From Legionella qingyii (lineage in GTDB: Bacteria; Pseudomonadota; Gammaproteobacteria; Legionellales; Legionellaceae), in contig NZ_QHJG01000026.1 in NCBI RefSeq assembly GCF_003184185.1, positions 4,538-68,537 on the forward strand: 64,000 nt of DNA, given 5' to 3'. The notes beneath the pieces are model-generated. The model was not told the origin of the DNA. It ran no database searches and saw only the letters and a program-made list of their open reading frames with translations. Every line of letters begins with the position of its first letter. Positions within the stretch are counted from its first letter, which is position 1. The position numbers and the translations under genes are program-made. Below are positions 1-10,358 of the stretch, piece by piece.

Positions 1-214
1 CGAAAAGAAATGAGAGGCTTTTGTTATGAGTATAATGAGCAAAATCGTGCATCATTCCTTCGCCAATCGATAAAACTGAGTATCGACTTAATAGCTGTTC
101 ATATTTTTTTTGAAAATTTTCTAATTGAGCTTCAGGTACATAAATGCTAATAAAAGGACCGCTAATTTTAATTTTTTTAATAAGTGAATTTTCAGGAAAT
201 CGTTTTAAAAACAT
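1..214 (-). CDS. 5' part of an unknown protein, cut by the window edge
   Basis: An open frame runs leftward from an ATG at 214 to the window edge, giving about 71 residues that begin MFLKRFPENSLIKK and continue with a mixed hydrophilic/aromatic composition. No signal peptide or membrane segment is visible and I do not recognise the family. There is no strong ribosome binding site. A plus-strand frame over the same bases (144-338) is less protein-like. The rest of the gene lies outside the window, so function and full length cannot be judged. Confidence 0.5.
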   Translation of the reverse strand, partial: MFLKRFPENSLIKKIKISGPFISIYVPEAQLENFQKKYEQLLSRYSVLSIGEGMMHDFAHYTHNKSLSFLF

Positions 215-485
215 AATTTATGTCATCATGATAAGTTTTTGCCAAAATCTACCTCAATTTGACCTTAACTGCAACACATTGGATTTTCTTGAAATCAATG
301 ACCATGCATATTATTTGGAACTGTTTATATCTGCTTAGTATGTACGGTGATAACTACCTGATTTTTAATAATGGGATATACCGGAAATTGTAATTATTAA
401 AAAAGAATACAATCACAGCTTAGGTTAGCATAGCAGTGCTTTGAATTAATCCTAGTCCTTTCTAGTTAGGCCTGGTAAATTGTAT

Positions 486-890
486 CTAGAACTCTAGGGC
501 ATTACCGTTTTCTTCATAAAGTTGTAAAGCACAATCTGGGCGATATTTTTTTTTATATTTTTCGTACTGGGTTGAAAAATCTATTCTTTGCATATTACTT
601 TTAAAATATTCAATAGCATCTTCATCACCAAAGCTTACAGAAAGGTCAAGCCAGTCAAAACCAACAATCCAATCACACTCTAGTTCGGGAAACTCTACCT
701 CAATATCATCATCCATTTCTTGTTTTAATGTTGTAAGATCCGCAAAAGCGACAAGTGCCAATTCTAATTGAGCACTGCTATAACGTTGTTTACCGGAATC
801 TGAAACAATTCGCTTGGCTATAATCAAAGTATTTCGCAAATATTCTTCAAAAGAAATTTGTTGCTTAAGAGTTTTAAAAAATCGTTTCAT
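486..890 (-). CDS. small acidic hypothetical protein
   Basis: 134 residues from an ATG at 890. The protein is acidic in the middle (run EMDDDIEVEFPELE) and has a basic N-terminus; there is no signal peptide, membrane span or recognisable motif. The ribosome binding site is weak. It lies alone, with a MITE-like repeat upstream and about 270 bases of gene-free sequence downstream. Function unknown. Confidence 0.55.
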   Translation of the reverse strand: MKRFFKTLKQQISFEEYLRNTLIIAKRIVSDSGKQRYSSAQLELALVAFADLTTLKQEMDDDIEVEFPELECDWIVGFDWLDLSVSFGDEDAIEYFKSNMQRIDFSTQYEKYKKKYRPDCALQLYEENGNALEF

Positions 891-961
891 TCTGTAATTG
901 AAAAAAAAGAATCAATTATGTGTAAATTTTTGTCTCATGTAAATGTTTTTTTATAAAACTA

Positions 962-1115
962 GAGTCTGTTGATATTTCATTTAATTCCGCCTGCTTTATG
1001 CGCGTGCTCTATACAGAGACACACTAAAATGTAGCTATTGTTTAATGCTGCCTTTACTTGGATTACGCGCATAAAGAGCAGGACGTAGGTTAATGAAGCA
1101 ATTGTCAACAGAGCC
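962..1115. repeat. MITE-like inverted-repeat element
   Basis: About 154 bp bounded by imperfect terminal inverted repeats of about 45 bp. The left end (962-1005) contains GAGTCTGTTGA and CTGCTTTATGCGCGT; the right end (1064-1115) has the reverse complement ACGCGCATAAAGAGCAG and TCAACAGAGCC. Both ends are flanked by TA (960-961 and 1116-1117), which could be a Tc1/mariner-type target duplication. The 58-bp core has no coding capacity. A related left end occurs at 63871-63920, so this is a dispersed family. The TA duplication is an inference. Confidence 0.6.
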
Positions 1116-1182
1116 TAATTCATTTTCATCAAATCAAAATCGTAGGTTCCGCTGCGTTACAACTATGCTTATATAAGCTTAA

Positions 1183-3489
1183 TTAACTATCCAATTGAAC
1201 ATAAATATCACGTGCATCAGATAGGCCATGATCATCTACTATTCTGACAACAAATTTTCCTGGTTTTGCGTTCCATAAGTACGACTCTCCTGCTTTAGTT
1301 TTTGCAATAAATGTCTCATTAATAAACCAATAGACATTAGCAATGCCTGCATCAGTTACGGCAGTAAGAGGAATGGTATTATTTTGCTGCGAATCAGCCC
1401 GAATAATATAGCTGATACCGTTTTGTGGCGAAGTAATGTGCGGATTAATACCAGAGTTTCCAGATAAGTTACAATCAGACTCAAAAAATGGTGGAATATG
1501 TCTTTGTATTCCAGCTCGCTTAAAAATACTCAGTAAGTCTGAAGGCCAAAACTCAAAAATTTCAAAGCGCGTATGTTCATCAATGTGACAAGTACGCAAA
1601 CCTGTCTTGCTATTAATAGCAACCTCTCGATAAATTGTATCTGTTTTTATTGGAGATTTTCCAGGAATAAACCAGCTCCACTCAGTATCTTTGCAATAAC
1701 GAGTAGGAAGCATTCCTGAGGCCTTGCATACTTCTACTTTTTTCAGATTCATCTGTTCTGGATGTTTTTCTAAAGCATGTATGGGCCCATGTTCATGTTT
1801 TAATGCATCAACTAATTCAAAAAACAAGGGAGCAGCGATATCTTTACCAATAAATGCTGGATTGGCTTTATTGTCAAAATTTCCCACCCAGACTGCTAAT
1901 ACATAAGGGCCGAATACTCCTACTGCCCACGCATCGCGATAACCTGATGAAGTTCCAGTTTTCCAGGAAATCGGCAAACGAGACCAAGCCCTGGAAACAT
2001 CATCCAGACGTGGAGTATTTTTAAGCATATCTAATACTAGATAGCTTGCCTCTGGGCTAAGCAAACGCACCCCTTTGGGCTTCGCTTCATTTTTAAATGC
2101 GCGAATTGGATACCAAAGTCCATCATTAGCTAACATGGCATATAAACTGACAAGCTCTTTCATCGTTAATTCCACACCACCTAAACTCAGTGATAGACCA
2201 TAGTAGGATTCAGAACGTAATTGACTGATTTGAGCCTTTTCCAATAATTGATGTAATGTCGGATTAGATAATTGATTGGCAAGATAAATTGCAGGAATAT
2301 TACGACTCAAAACTAAAGCATCCTTAGCTTTAATAGGCCCCATAAAATCATAATCAAAGTTCTCTGGGTTATAACCATTAAAACTATGCGGAACATCTTT
2401 TAAAACTGTATCTGGGTGAATTAAGCCTTGATCCAAAGCCAACCCATAGATAAATGGCTTTAGTGTGGATCCAGGCGACCGTTTTGTTTCTGTACCATTA
2501 ATTTGTCCGCTAATGCCAGGATTAAAAAAATCAGCCGAACCCAACATACCTTTAATGCCCATATCTCGGGTGTCAACGAGTAAAACAGCTGCATTATTTA
2601 CACCAATCCCCCTTTTTCTGGCGAGATAATGATGCGTAATACGTTCGATAATCATTTGGCTACGATAATCCAAAGTGGTATCAATACTTTGCTGTTTAGT
2701 TGCTGGATCATACAAAATCTCATTTACAAAATGTGGTGCCCTAAAAGGGAGCATATGTGTATTTTGCATCACCAAAGGTAAGGCAAACATGCCCTTTTTA
2801 TTATGATCTTCCGGATGTTTATTTAACCATCGTCCTAATAAATGCTCTCTAATTTTTTTTAATTCCTTATTATTAGGTGTCCTTTTACCAGGATTTTGCG
2901 GAATAATGCTTAAAGTTAAGGATTGCGGCAAAGTAATTTGATTAACAGATGTTCCAAAATATACCAAACTTGCTGCCCCTACTCCTTCAACATTTCCACC
3001 ATAAGGTGCCAAATTTAAATAGGCTTCCAAAATTTCTTTTTTGCTGTAGTGCATTTCAATTTGTATGGCACGGATGATCTGCAATAATTTCCCTGATATT
3101 TTTTTTGAATTCATGCCATAACGCATCCGAGCAACTTGCATGGTAATTGTAGAAGCACCTATCCTACGCGATTGTGCGCCATACGTTTGCCATATGGCTT
3201 TTATTGTTGCCCAAGGATTAACGCCATAATGCCAATAGAAATATTGATCCTCTTGTAATAAGGTAGCTTCGATCAGCTGATTTGATATATGCGATAAAGG
3301 TGTAAACAATCGATATTTCTCATCTTGGCTTAATGTCAATCTCAATAACTTATGATTGTCATCATAAACCGCTTTAGAAAAACTTACGTCGTCTAACAAA
3401 GTAGGTTTTGGCAGAAAAAATAATAGCAAATAGACGCTGACAAATATCGCAACAAATATTATGCTAAGTTTTTTAAATATTTTGTTCAT
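1183..3489 (-). CDS. pbpC: penicillin-binding protein 1C
   Basis: 768-residue bifunctional peptidoglycan glycosyltransferase/transpeptidase anchored in the inner membrane. Seen: an N-terminal membrane anchor (about residues 9-27); a GT51 glycosyltransferase domain with EDQYFYWH (E80) and GASTITMQ (111-118); a transpeptidase domain with SxxK at S341-K344, SRN at 395-397 and KTG at 510-512; and a C-terminal BiPBP_C-like beta domain from about 680. Length and order match E. coli PbpC. It is divergent from the alpha-2-macroglobulin gene (71-bp gap), the same pairing as E. coli pbpC-yfhM, where the macroglobulin is thought to guard the envelope while PbpC repairs the wall. The start ATG at 3489 precedes the membrane anchor directly. 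Confidence 0.93.
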   Translation of the reverse strand: MNKIFKKLSIIFVAIFVSVYLLLFFLPKPTLLDDVSFSKAVYDDNHKLLRLTLSQDEKYRLFTPLSHISNQLIEATLLQEDQYFYWHYGVNPWATIKAIWQTYGAQSRRIGASTITMQVARMRYGMNSKKISGKLLQIIRAIQIEMHYSKKEILEAYLNLAPYGGNVEGVGAASLVYFGTSVNQITLPQSLTLSIIPQNPGKRTPNNKELKKIREHLLGRWLNKHPEDHNKKGMFALPLVMQNTHMLPFRAPHFVNEILYDPATKQQSIDTTLDYRSQMIIERITHHYLARKRGIGVNNAAVLLVDTRDMGIKGMLGSADFFNPGISGQINGTETKRSPGSTLKPFIYGLALDQGLIHPDTVLKDVPHSFNGYNPENFDYDFMGPIKAKDALVLSRNIPAIYLANQLSNPTLHQLLEKAQISQLRSESYYGLSLSLGGVELTMKELVSLYAMLANDGLWYPIRAFKNEAKPKGVRLLSPEASYLVLDMLKNTPRLDDVSRAWSRLPISWKTGTSSGYRDAWAVGVFGPYVLAVWVGNFDNKANPAFIGKDIAAPLFFELVDALKHEHGPIHALEKHPEQMNLKKVEVCKASGMLPTRYCKDTEWSWFIPGKSPIKTDTIYREVAINSKTGLRTCHIDEHTRFEIFEFWPSDLLSIFKRAGIQRHIPPFFESDCNLSGNSGINPHITSPQNGISYIIRADSQQNNTIPLTAVTDAGIANVYWFINETFIAKTKAGESYLWNAKPGKFVVRIVDDHGLSDARDIYVQLDS

Positions 3490-3560
3490 AGTCGCTATTA
3501 TGCCCTAAATAGAATAAAATATGTGCAAAATTTTTTGGCACAATTCACCACTTGGAATAA

Positions 3561-6500
3561 ATGATGAATAAAAATCCGCTAACTATAATACTAAATGCAT
3601 TATCATCTGTATTTGGCAAATTAAACTGGCGTAGCCCACCGTGGATGAAGTACTTGTGCTATAAATCAAAATCATCTCCAAAAATGTTTTGGGGAAGTAG
3701 CCTTTTAATAGTGCTCATTTTAATTATTGCTGGCTATTCAATACATTGGTATAAAAATTTACCAAAACCTATTTATACCACTGCGCAAATTACAGTTCCA
3801 GACATAACACCAAATACTGAAGAACAATTAGTTGCTAACAACTTGATTATTGATTTTGGAATAAAAAATAACGGATTTATTAATCAATCAGTAGCACCGC
3901 TTAGCCAGGTTGGAAAAACTGTCACTGAAGGCATAGAAATGACTCCCCAAATGCCTGGAACATGGACATGGAATACCGACAGTCAATTAGTTTTTACCCC
4001 CTCGGAATATTGGCCCGCAGGACAAAAATTTACAATACGTTTTGCCCCTGACTTTTTTACATCCAGTGCAATTATGGAACGCCATGAGTATGCCTTTTCT
4101 ACTCATTCTTTTAACGGAAAAATAACTGAATTTAAACTGTATCAAGATCCAGTACATGCTGAAATTAGAAATGCCGTAGCTACTATAGAATTTAATTTTC
4201 CAGTTAATCCTAAAAGTTTGGAAAAAAACGCTTCATTGGTGTATCAAACGAAATCAGGACCTGCGGCCGAAAAACTTTCTGTTACTTTTACATATGATAA
4301 AAATAAGCGTGTAGCCTATTTACATTCAGAAACAATAAAAATAGACAATGTAGCACGGTTTTTACGCTTAACCTTAAACAAAAATGTGACTTCATCTACT
4401 GATTCTGCCCAATTGCAAAATGAATTATCGCAAAATCTCCTGATCCCTAGTGCCCAAGATTTTCTTAAAGTTCTTTCTGCTTCGGCATCTATTATCCGTA
4501 ACGATAAAGACAGACCTGAGCAAGTACTGAATGTTGAAACCTCACTGGGTATAAATGAAAATGAGTTTAATAAATCAGTTCATATTTATTTATTACCTAA
4601 AGATCGTCCTGCAACAGTCGCTGAAGCGGCTAAAGAGAATTATCAATGGCAAAATCCAGGGGAAGTGACCAAAGCGGTCCTGGCTCTAGCTAAGCCTTTA
4701 GCCAAAGAAGAGATACCTACAGAGCAAAACTACTCTACCTTGCATAGTTTCAAATTTAAGGCCGATACCCCCCAATATATCTATATTAAAATAGATAAAG
4801 GAATGCGGAGCTTTGGTAATTTTACGTTAGGAAATGAGTATGCAGCGATCATCCCTGTTCCTACAATACCTAAAGAGATCAGTTTCCTGCACAAAGGTTC
4901 GCTTCTTGCTTTAAGTGGGGAGAAAAAACTATCAGTATTGGTCCGAGGTGTGCCTGCGGTAAAGTTTGATTTCGCACGCGTATTGCCAGAAAATATTAAC
5001 CAATTAGTCACTCAAACCCAGGGCGATTTTAACAATCCATATTTTATTAATCCTACATTTAATCAACAAAATATCAGTCAAATATCTTCAGAAATTCAAG
5101 AATTTGATATTTCAGATTTAGCAAAGCAACAGTATACCGCGCTTGACTTCAGTAAGTATTTAACAATGAATACGAATACACTGGGTCCTCAAGGATTATT
5201 TTTGTTACAAGCCACTGGATGGGATACTACAAATAAAACTGCATTGGATGTAAAAGCAAGCCGTATGATTTTAATTACTGATCTGGCATTGTTGGTAAAA
5301 GACAATCAAGATGGCAGCCATGACGTTTTTGTTGATTCCATAACGCAAGGAACCCCAGTTGCTAATGCAACAGTAACTGTTTTAGGTAAAAATGGCTTGC
5401 CTATTCTATCCCGCGTCAGTGATGCACAAGGTCGAGTGAATTTTCCGCCTTTAAAAGACTTTGTAGATGATAGAGAACCTACTGTATATTTGGCTCAATT
5501 AAATAATGATGTTTCATTTATTCCATTCAACAATGCGAATAGACAATTAAATTTCTCTAAATTCGATATTGGTGGTCTTTATACTAATAATCAAGAATTA
5601 CACAGCTTAAGTGCTTATCTTTTTTCTGATAGAGGGATCTACAGACCAGGGGATACAGTTCATATTGGTATGATAGTCAAGCAAGCTTATGCTCAACCGC
5701 AACCTGGAGGGTTACCACTACAAGCAACTGTAGTTGATTCAAGAGGAACTACAATTAAAGATGAAAAAATTACCCTTAATGATTTGGGGTATATGGATCT
5801 GGATTTCACAACAAATGCAAGCTCGCCCACCGGCGAGTACATGGTTAATTTGTATCTAGTTAAAGATGGATACCCACAAAACTTACTTGGTTCTACAAGT
5901 ATTCGTATTTCCGAATTTTTACCAGATAGAATGCGAATTTCTACTAGTCTCTCTCCAAAGCCATCAGCTGGGTGGAGTTCTCCTTCGGGATTAAAAGGAG
6001 AGGTAACTCTTTGGAATTTATATGGCGCCCCTGCTACTGACCGAAAAATCAGCGCTAAAATTTTATTAGTTCCTCAAAAAGTTGAATTTGATAAATATCC
6101 CGATTACGTCTTTATTGATCCTTTACTAGATCCCCAAAAACCACCTAAGGTGTTCACTGAAACATTAAATGACGGTAAAACAAACAATAAAGGTGAAGCA
6201 GAATTTGATTTGAATCTTGACCGTTTTGAAAAAGCGACTTATCAATTAACATTTTTTGCCGAAGGTTTTGAATCGGAAGGCGGTCGTAGTGTAACAAGCC
6301 AAACTAAAACATTGATTAGTCCTCTACCCTATTTTGTTGGATACAAACCGGATGGTGACTTATCTTTTATTAAGCAAAATAGCACCAGAAGCGTTAATTA
6401 TATTGCGATTAACCCCCAATTAAATAAAGAAGAAATTAAAGACTTAAAGATACAACTGGTTTCTTTACATCCAGTTACAACTCTAGTTAAAAAAGCTGAT

Positions 6501-9308
6501 GGTACTTATCAATATCAATCGGTTATTCAATCTACAGTTGTCAGCACCACCCCATTTAATATCTCTGCTCAAGGAGCTGATTATCCTCTACCCACACAAC
6601 AAATTGGCGATTTTTCCTTAAGCATTCTTGGAAAAGATAATACTGTACTTAATCAGTTAAAATTCAGTGTGGTAGGTGCCAGTCAACAGCCTCTAGCTAA
6701 AAATGCCGAATTATCAATCAAACTCAATAAAACTGAGTATCAAGCCAATGAGGACATTGAGATTCAAATCACCGCACCCTATACTGGCTCTGGCTTAATT
6801 ACTATAGAACGTGATAAGGTTTATGCAGCTCAATGGTTTAAAACAGATACAACAAATTCAGTGCAAACCATTCACATCCCTGCTGATTTTCAAGGAGATG
6901 GATATATTAATGTCGCCTTTATACGCGATTGGAGCTCACCTGAACTCTTCATTAGCCCACTCAGCTATAGCGTTGCCCCTTTCACTGTCAATCATGAGAC
7001 TCACGATGTAAAAATTGATCTGCAAACCGCCGCCGTAGCACGTCCTGGTGAACCATTCACTATTGATTATCACACAGATAAACCAGGAAAAATTATTGTG
7101 TTTGCTGTTGATGAAGGTATTTTACAAGTAGCACGCTATGAGACTCCGGATCCTTTATCATTTTTCTTCCAAAAGCATGCTCTTGAAGTTTTGACCCAAC
7201 AAACAGTGGATCAAATCATGCCCAAATTCATTCAGGATCGTGAGCTTTCTGCTGTTGGCGGTGACAATGGTGAAGAAGGTATGGCAAGTCGTCTAAATCC
7301 TTTCAAACGAAAAACTGATCTACCCGTAGCTTATTGGTCAGGGATTGTTGATACTGATTCAAGTGCCCATCAGTTAGTGTATCAAGTTCCCGACTACTTT
7401 AATGGAACATTACGAGTCATGGCAGTAGCGGTATCATCTGACTCAGTCGGTTCACAAGAGACCTCTGCCGAAATTCGCGGAGATTTTATTATTAATCCCA
7501 ATGTTCCAACTTTTGTGGCACCGGGTGATGAGTTTGAAATCTCTTCATCAATTGCAAATAACATTAAAGGTTCTGGAGAGCACGCTCTCGTTAATGTAGA
7601 TTTGATTGCTTCACCTGAAATCGAAGTAATTGGCTCTCCGACACAAACATTAGAAATTGCGGAAGGCCATGAACAAACTGTTCATTTTAAATTAAAAGCC
7701 AAATCACTTTTAGGTGACGCCAAGTTGAGCTTTAAAGCAAGCATGGGCGACAAGTCCAGTACTATGAGTGCGACGCTTAGTGTCAGACCTGCTACACCGC
7801 TTAGTACTTACATCAATAGTGGTAAATCAACAGATGCCCAAAAAACTTTGGATGTTATGCAAACATTATATCCTGAATATCGCAAAGCAAATGCAACTGC
7901 TTCTACTAGCCCCATGATTTTGGTATTTGGTTTACAACGTTACCTGGATAATTATCCTTATGGTTGTACAGAGCAATTAACAAGTAAAGCCCTTCCATTA
8001 TTAGCAATGAATAATCAAACTGGATTTGGTGGCGAAGCAAAACAAGTTAATGAAAAAGTAAACGCTACAATTCAAATGTTAAGCCAAAGGCAGATGTCTA
8101 ATGGCGGATTTAGTTATTGGCCAGGACTGGGTGACAATCAGGGTAATGATTTTTCCTCAGTTTATGCAATGCACTTTCTGACTGAAGCGAAAACCCAAGG
8201 ATTTAATATTCCTAGTGACCTTTTCTTTAATGGGATTAATTACCTTAAAACCTTGGCAAGTCAAAATGTAACAGATATGGATGCAGCAAGAATTCAAGCC
8301 TATGCCATTTACATTTTAACTCGTAATGAAATAGTAACTACCAATTATCTGGCTAACTTGCAATTGTATCTGGAAAAAGATCAAACAAAGGCTTGGCAAA
8401 CAGATATTTCAACAGCCTATATTGCTGCTTCATATCAATTGCTGCAAAGCCATGATGAAGCAAATCAATTAATTGGTTTGTACAAGCCACAAAATAATCA
8501 AGCCTATATTACTGATTTTTATAGCAGTGCAATTGCTGATGCTCAGTATTTATATCTTGTAGCCAAACATTTTCCTAATTTATTACCACAAGTTGGAGAT
8601 GGACTGGTTAAGCGCTTAATTCAAGCGATCAATAATGATGAAATCAATACGGTTTTATCTGGTTTTACGAGCTTGGCTTTAGGGGCGTATCATCCAGCTT
8701 TATCAAATGATCAGGCACCTGCTTTATCAATGACAAAAATCATGGACAATAATAAAGAGGTTAATATCCCTGCTGCGAATGTGGACTATCAAAAAATTGA
8801 TATTGAATCTGATGTCCAAAAAATTCGCTTTAACAATCCTGACAAGAAAACATTTTTCTATCAGCTCATGCAATCAGGTTTTAATCGAGTTATTCCGAAT
8901 GCTCCATTAAAACAGGGCTTGGAAATCTTCCGAGAATATAAAGATGCCAAAGGAAATGTGATTAGTTCAACAACCCTAGGGAGTGAAATTGAAGTACATA
9001 TTCAAATTCGTGCATTAGGTAGCGATTATTTATCCAATATCGCGATTGAGGACCTATTACCTGGCGGATTTGAAGTGGTTAATGACTCTGTAAAAAATAA
9101 TAATACAATGGATTATGTTGACGTACGTGAAGATAGAGTGAATTTTTTTGGTGGTGTTGAGTCTGCTGCTAAAGAAATTGTTTATAAAATCAAGGCTGTG
9201 AATATAGGAAAATACATTGTTCCACCTGCATACGCCGAAGCAATGTATAATCCTAATACCAAAGCCCAAGGTGTTTCTTCTGTGATTACAATTACAGAAG
9301 CACCGTAA
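3561..9308 (+). CDS. yfhM: bacterial alpha-2-macroglobulin (YfhM-like)
   Basis: 1915-residue periplasmic protease inhibitor predicted to trap proteases through a thioester. The thioester motif YGCTEQ is intact (C1469, Q1472). The N-terminal half has repeated MG-type beta domains and a bait-like region, followed by the A2M and thioester-helical domains. Unlike lipoprotein YfhM of E. coli, the N-terminus carries no lipobox; it has a hydrophobic span at about residues 43-65 after a basic stretch, so a membrane-anchored form facing the periplasm is likely. It is longer than the roughly 1650-residue E. coli protein. Two in-frame ATGs (3561, 3564) follow a weak GGAA site. It is divergent with pbpC. 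Confidence 0.92.
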   Translation: MMNKNPLTIILNALSSVFGKLNWRSPPWMKYLCYKSKSSPKMFWGSSLLIVLILIIAGYSIHWYKNLPKPIYTTAQITVPDITPNTEEQLVANNLIIDFGIKNNGFINQSVAPLSQVGKTVTEGIEMTPQMPGTWTWNTDSQLVFTPSEYWPAGQKFTIRFAPDFFTSSAIMERHEYAFSTHSFNGKITEFKLYQDPVHAEIRNAVATIEFNFPVNPKSLEKNASLVYQTKSGPAAEKLSVTFTYDKNKRVAYLHSETIKIDNVARFLRLTLNKNVTSSTDSAQLQNELSQNLLIPSAQDFLKVLSASASIIRNDKDRPEQVLNVETSLGINENEFNKSVHIYLLPKDRPATVAEAAKENYQWQNPGEVTKAVLALAKPLAKEEIPTEQNYSTLHSFKFKADTPQYIYIKIDKGMRSFGNFTLGNEYAAIIPVPTIPKEISFLHKGSLLALSGEKKLSVLVRGVPAVKFDFARVLPENINQLVTQTQGDFNNPYFINPTFNQQNISQISSEIQEFDISDLAKQQYTALDFSKYLTMNTNTLGPQGLFLLQATGWDTTNKTALDVKASRMILITDLALLVKDNQDGSHDVFVDSITQGTPVANATVTVLGKNGLPILSRVSDAQGRVNFPPLKDFVDDREPTVYLAQLNNDVSFIPFNNANRQLNFSKFDIGGLYTNNQELHSLSAYLFSDRGIYRPGDTVHIGMIVKQAYAQPQPGGLPLQATVVDSRGTTIKDEKITLNDLGYMDLDFTTNASSPTGEYMVNLYLVKDGYPQNLLGSTSIRISEFLPDRMRISTSLSPKPSAGWSSPSGLKGEVTLWNLYGAPATDRKISAKILLVPQKVEFDKYPDYVFIDPLLDPQKPPKVFTETLNDGKTNNKGEAEFDLNLDRFEKATYQLTFFAEGFESEGGRSVTSQTKTLISPLPYFVGYKPDGDLSFIKQNSTRSVNYIAINPQLNKEEIKDLKIQLVSLHPVTTLVKKADGTYQYQSVIQSTVVSTTPFNISAQGADYPLPTQQIGDFSLSILGKDNTVLNQLKFSVVGASQQPLAKNAELSIKLNKTEYQANEDIEIQITAPYTGSGLITIERDKVYAAQWFKTDTTNSVQTIHIPADFQGDGYINVAFIRDWSSPELFISPLSYSVAPFTVNHETHDVKIDLQTAAVARPGEPFTIDYHTDKPGKIIVFAVDEGILQVARYETPDPLSFFFQKHALEVLTQQTVDQIMPKFIQDRELSAVGGDNGEEGMASRLNPFKRKTDLPVAYWSGIVDTDSSAHQLVYQVPDYFNGTLRVMAVAVSSDSVGSQETSAEIRGDFIINPNVPTFVAPGDEFEISSSIANNIKGSGEHALVNVDLIASPEIEVIGSPTQTLEIAEGHEQTVHFKLKAKSLLGDAKLSFKASMGDKSSTMSATLSVRPATPLSTYINSGKSTDAQKTLDVMQTLYPEYRKANATASTSPMILVFGLQRYLDNYPYGCTEQLTSKALPLLAMNNQTGFGGEAKQVNEKVNATIQMLSQRQMSNGGFSYWPGLGDNQGNDFSSVYAMHFLTEAKTQGFNIPSDLFFNGINYLKTLASQNVTDMDAARIQAYAIYILTRNEIVTTNYLANLQLYLEKDQTKAWQTDISTAYIAASYQLLQSHDEANQLIGLYKPQNNQAYITDFYSSAIADAQYLYLVAKHFPNLLPQVGDGLVKRLIQAINNDEINTVLSGFTSLALGAYHPALSNDQAPALSMTKIMDNNKEVNIPAANVDYQKIDIESDVQKIRFNNPDKKTFFYQLMQSGFNRVIPNAPLKQGLEIFREYKDAKGNVISSTTLGSEIEVHIQIRALGSDYLSNIAIEDLLPGGFEVVNDSVKNNNTMDYVDVREDRVNFFGGVESAAKEIVYKIKAVNIGKYIVPPAYAEAMYNPNTKAQGVSSVITITEAP

Positions 9309-9336
9309 TACTTGAATTGTTCGAGTAATAAAGTTC

Positions 9337-9422
9337 AATTGTAGCCTAATTGAAGGAGAGCAGTAACCCGAAAAATCTGTGATACAAAACCGGGTTCCGC
9401 TACGCTGGCTCAGGCTACAATT
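9337..9422. repeat. dispersed inverted repeat after the macroglobulin gene
   Basis: Outer arms AATTGTAGCCT (9337-9347) and AGGCTACAATT (9412-9422) are perfect complements. Inside are AACCCG and CGGGTT, followed by TTCCGCTACGCTGGCTCAGG. The GGTTCCGCT...GGCTACAA wording recurs in degraded form at 1145-1170, and the general layout resembles the repeats at 29022-29098 and 43810-43940. It could act as a transcription terminator for the upstream gene, but there is no T-tract. Confidence 0.6.
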
Positions 9423-9595
9423 ATAAGTTAATTGTTTAGCTAATTTTTTAAACATGGAACTCAAAATAAAGTAGATTTTATTACATTTTAAATAAATCTA
9501 TTTTAGATTTAGGGAATTAGATAAATCAGGACACAAGTACCATTCAATATGATTGGATAAAAAGAATTTTTAATATGTAAATGGTGTAAATTTTT

Positions 9596-10105
9596 ATGAA
9601 TAATTTCAAAAAAGGCATTAGCAAGTTTATTTTTATGGGTAGATGGCTGCAACTTCCGCTCTATTTAGGACTTATTTTAATACTGGCTGCGTATGTTTAT
9701 CGTTTTGTTCATGAGCTCTTTGAATTAATAACCCACCTTAATAGTTTTGATGATACACTCATTATGCTTGGGGTATTAGATCTAATTGACGTAGTAATGA
9801 TTGCAAATCTACTGATTATGGTTGTTATGGGGGGATATGAAACCTTTGTTTCTCATCTTGCCCTTGAATCTCACCCTGATCAACCAGAGTGGCTCGATCA
9901 TCTCGATGCAGGGGCTATGAAAATAAAGCTTGCTCTTTCATTAATCGGTATCTCATCAATTCACTTATTAAGAACGTTTATTGATCCGAACAAACTGAGT
10001 AATTACTCGGTAATGTGGCAAGTAATAATACATTTAACCTTACTTGTTTCAGCCCTGGCAATAGCATTAACTAATAAAATGCTCGTGCAGAGTAAAACAC
10101 ATTAA
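9596..10105 (+). CDS. yqhA: YqhA/UPF0114 family inner-membrane protein
   Basis: 169 residues with three or four predicted membrane helices (about 17-38, 55-80, 107-130, 138-160). The pattern of a basic N-terminus, GRWLQLPLYLGL, LDLIDVVMIANLLIMVVMGGYE and FVSHL is the conserved core of the UPF0114/YqhA family, whose function is unknown. Length matches the family. No convincing ribosome binding site precedes the ATG. It stands alone between two unrelated genes. Confidence 0.85.
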   Translation: MNNFKKGISKFIFMGRWLQLPLYLGLILILAAYVYRFVHELFELITHLNSFDDTLIMLGVLDLIDVVMIANLLIMVVMGGYETFVSHLALESHPDQPEWLDHLDAGAMKIKLALSLIGISSIHLLRTFIDPNKLSNYSVMWQVIIHLTLLVSALAIALTNKMLVQSKTH

Positions 10106-10155
10106 AGAGCGATAGCCCAAGCCAAGAGTCATAACACTTCTTAGAAAAAATCTCC

Positions 10156-10217
10156 TGGACGAGGTCCAAGCTTGGAACTCTGGAAATTTCCATTAGTTTT
10201 TAATTATCCCAGAGTTC
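10156..10217. repeat. cluster of short palindromes in a non-coding gap
   Basis: Within the 253-base gap (10106-10358) are TGGAC-GAG-GTCCA (10156-10168), the palindrome CCAAGCTTGG (10166-10175) and arms GAACTCTGG/CCAGAGTTC (10175-10183 and 10209-10217). They could be a terminator-like structure between the convergent genes on either side or a decayed repeat. No T-tract is present and no coding frame is supported in the gap. Confidence 0.35.
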
Positions 10218-10358
10218 TACAAATTTCATTGGGACAATTTTAGTGTGTCGCACTGTATACTGAATATTTTTATGTCCAGGTCATGTTGGAGGCTTAGTAC
10301 ATCTCGACTGTAGAAAATTGGACAAATAAGCAATTATTTAACAAAATGTCAATGATTT

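Noticed and set aside
144..338. Plus-strand 64-codon open frame
   Set aside because: Composition is hydrophobic and low in complexity, there is no ribosome site, and the opposite strand holds a more protein-like partial gene.
9057..9464. 135-codon minus-strand frame over the end of the macroglobulin gene
   Set aside because: It is antisense to conserved coding sequence and its upstream part is translated from an intergenic repeat.
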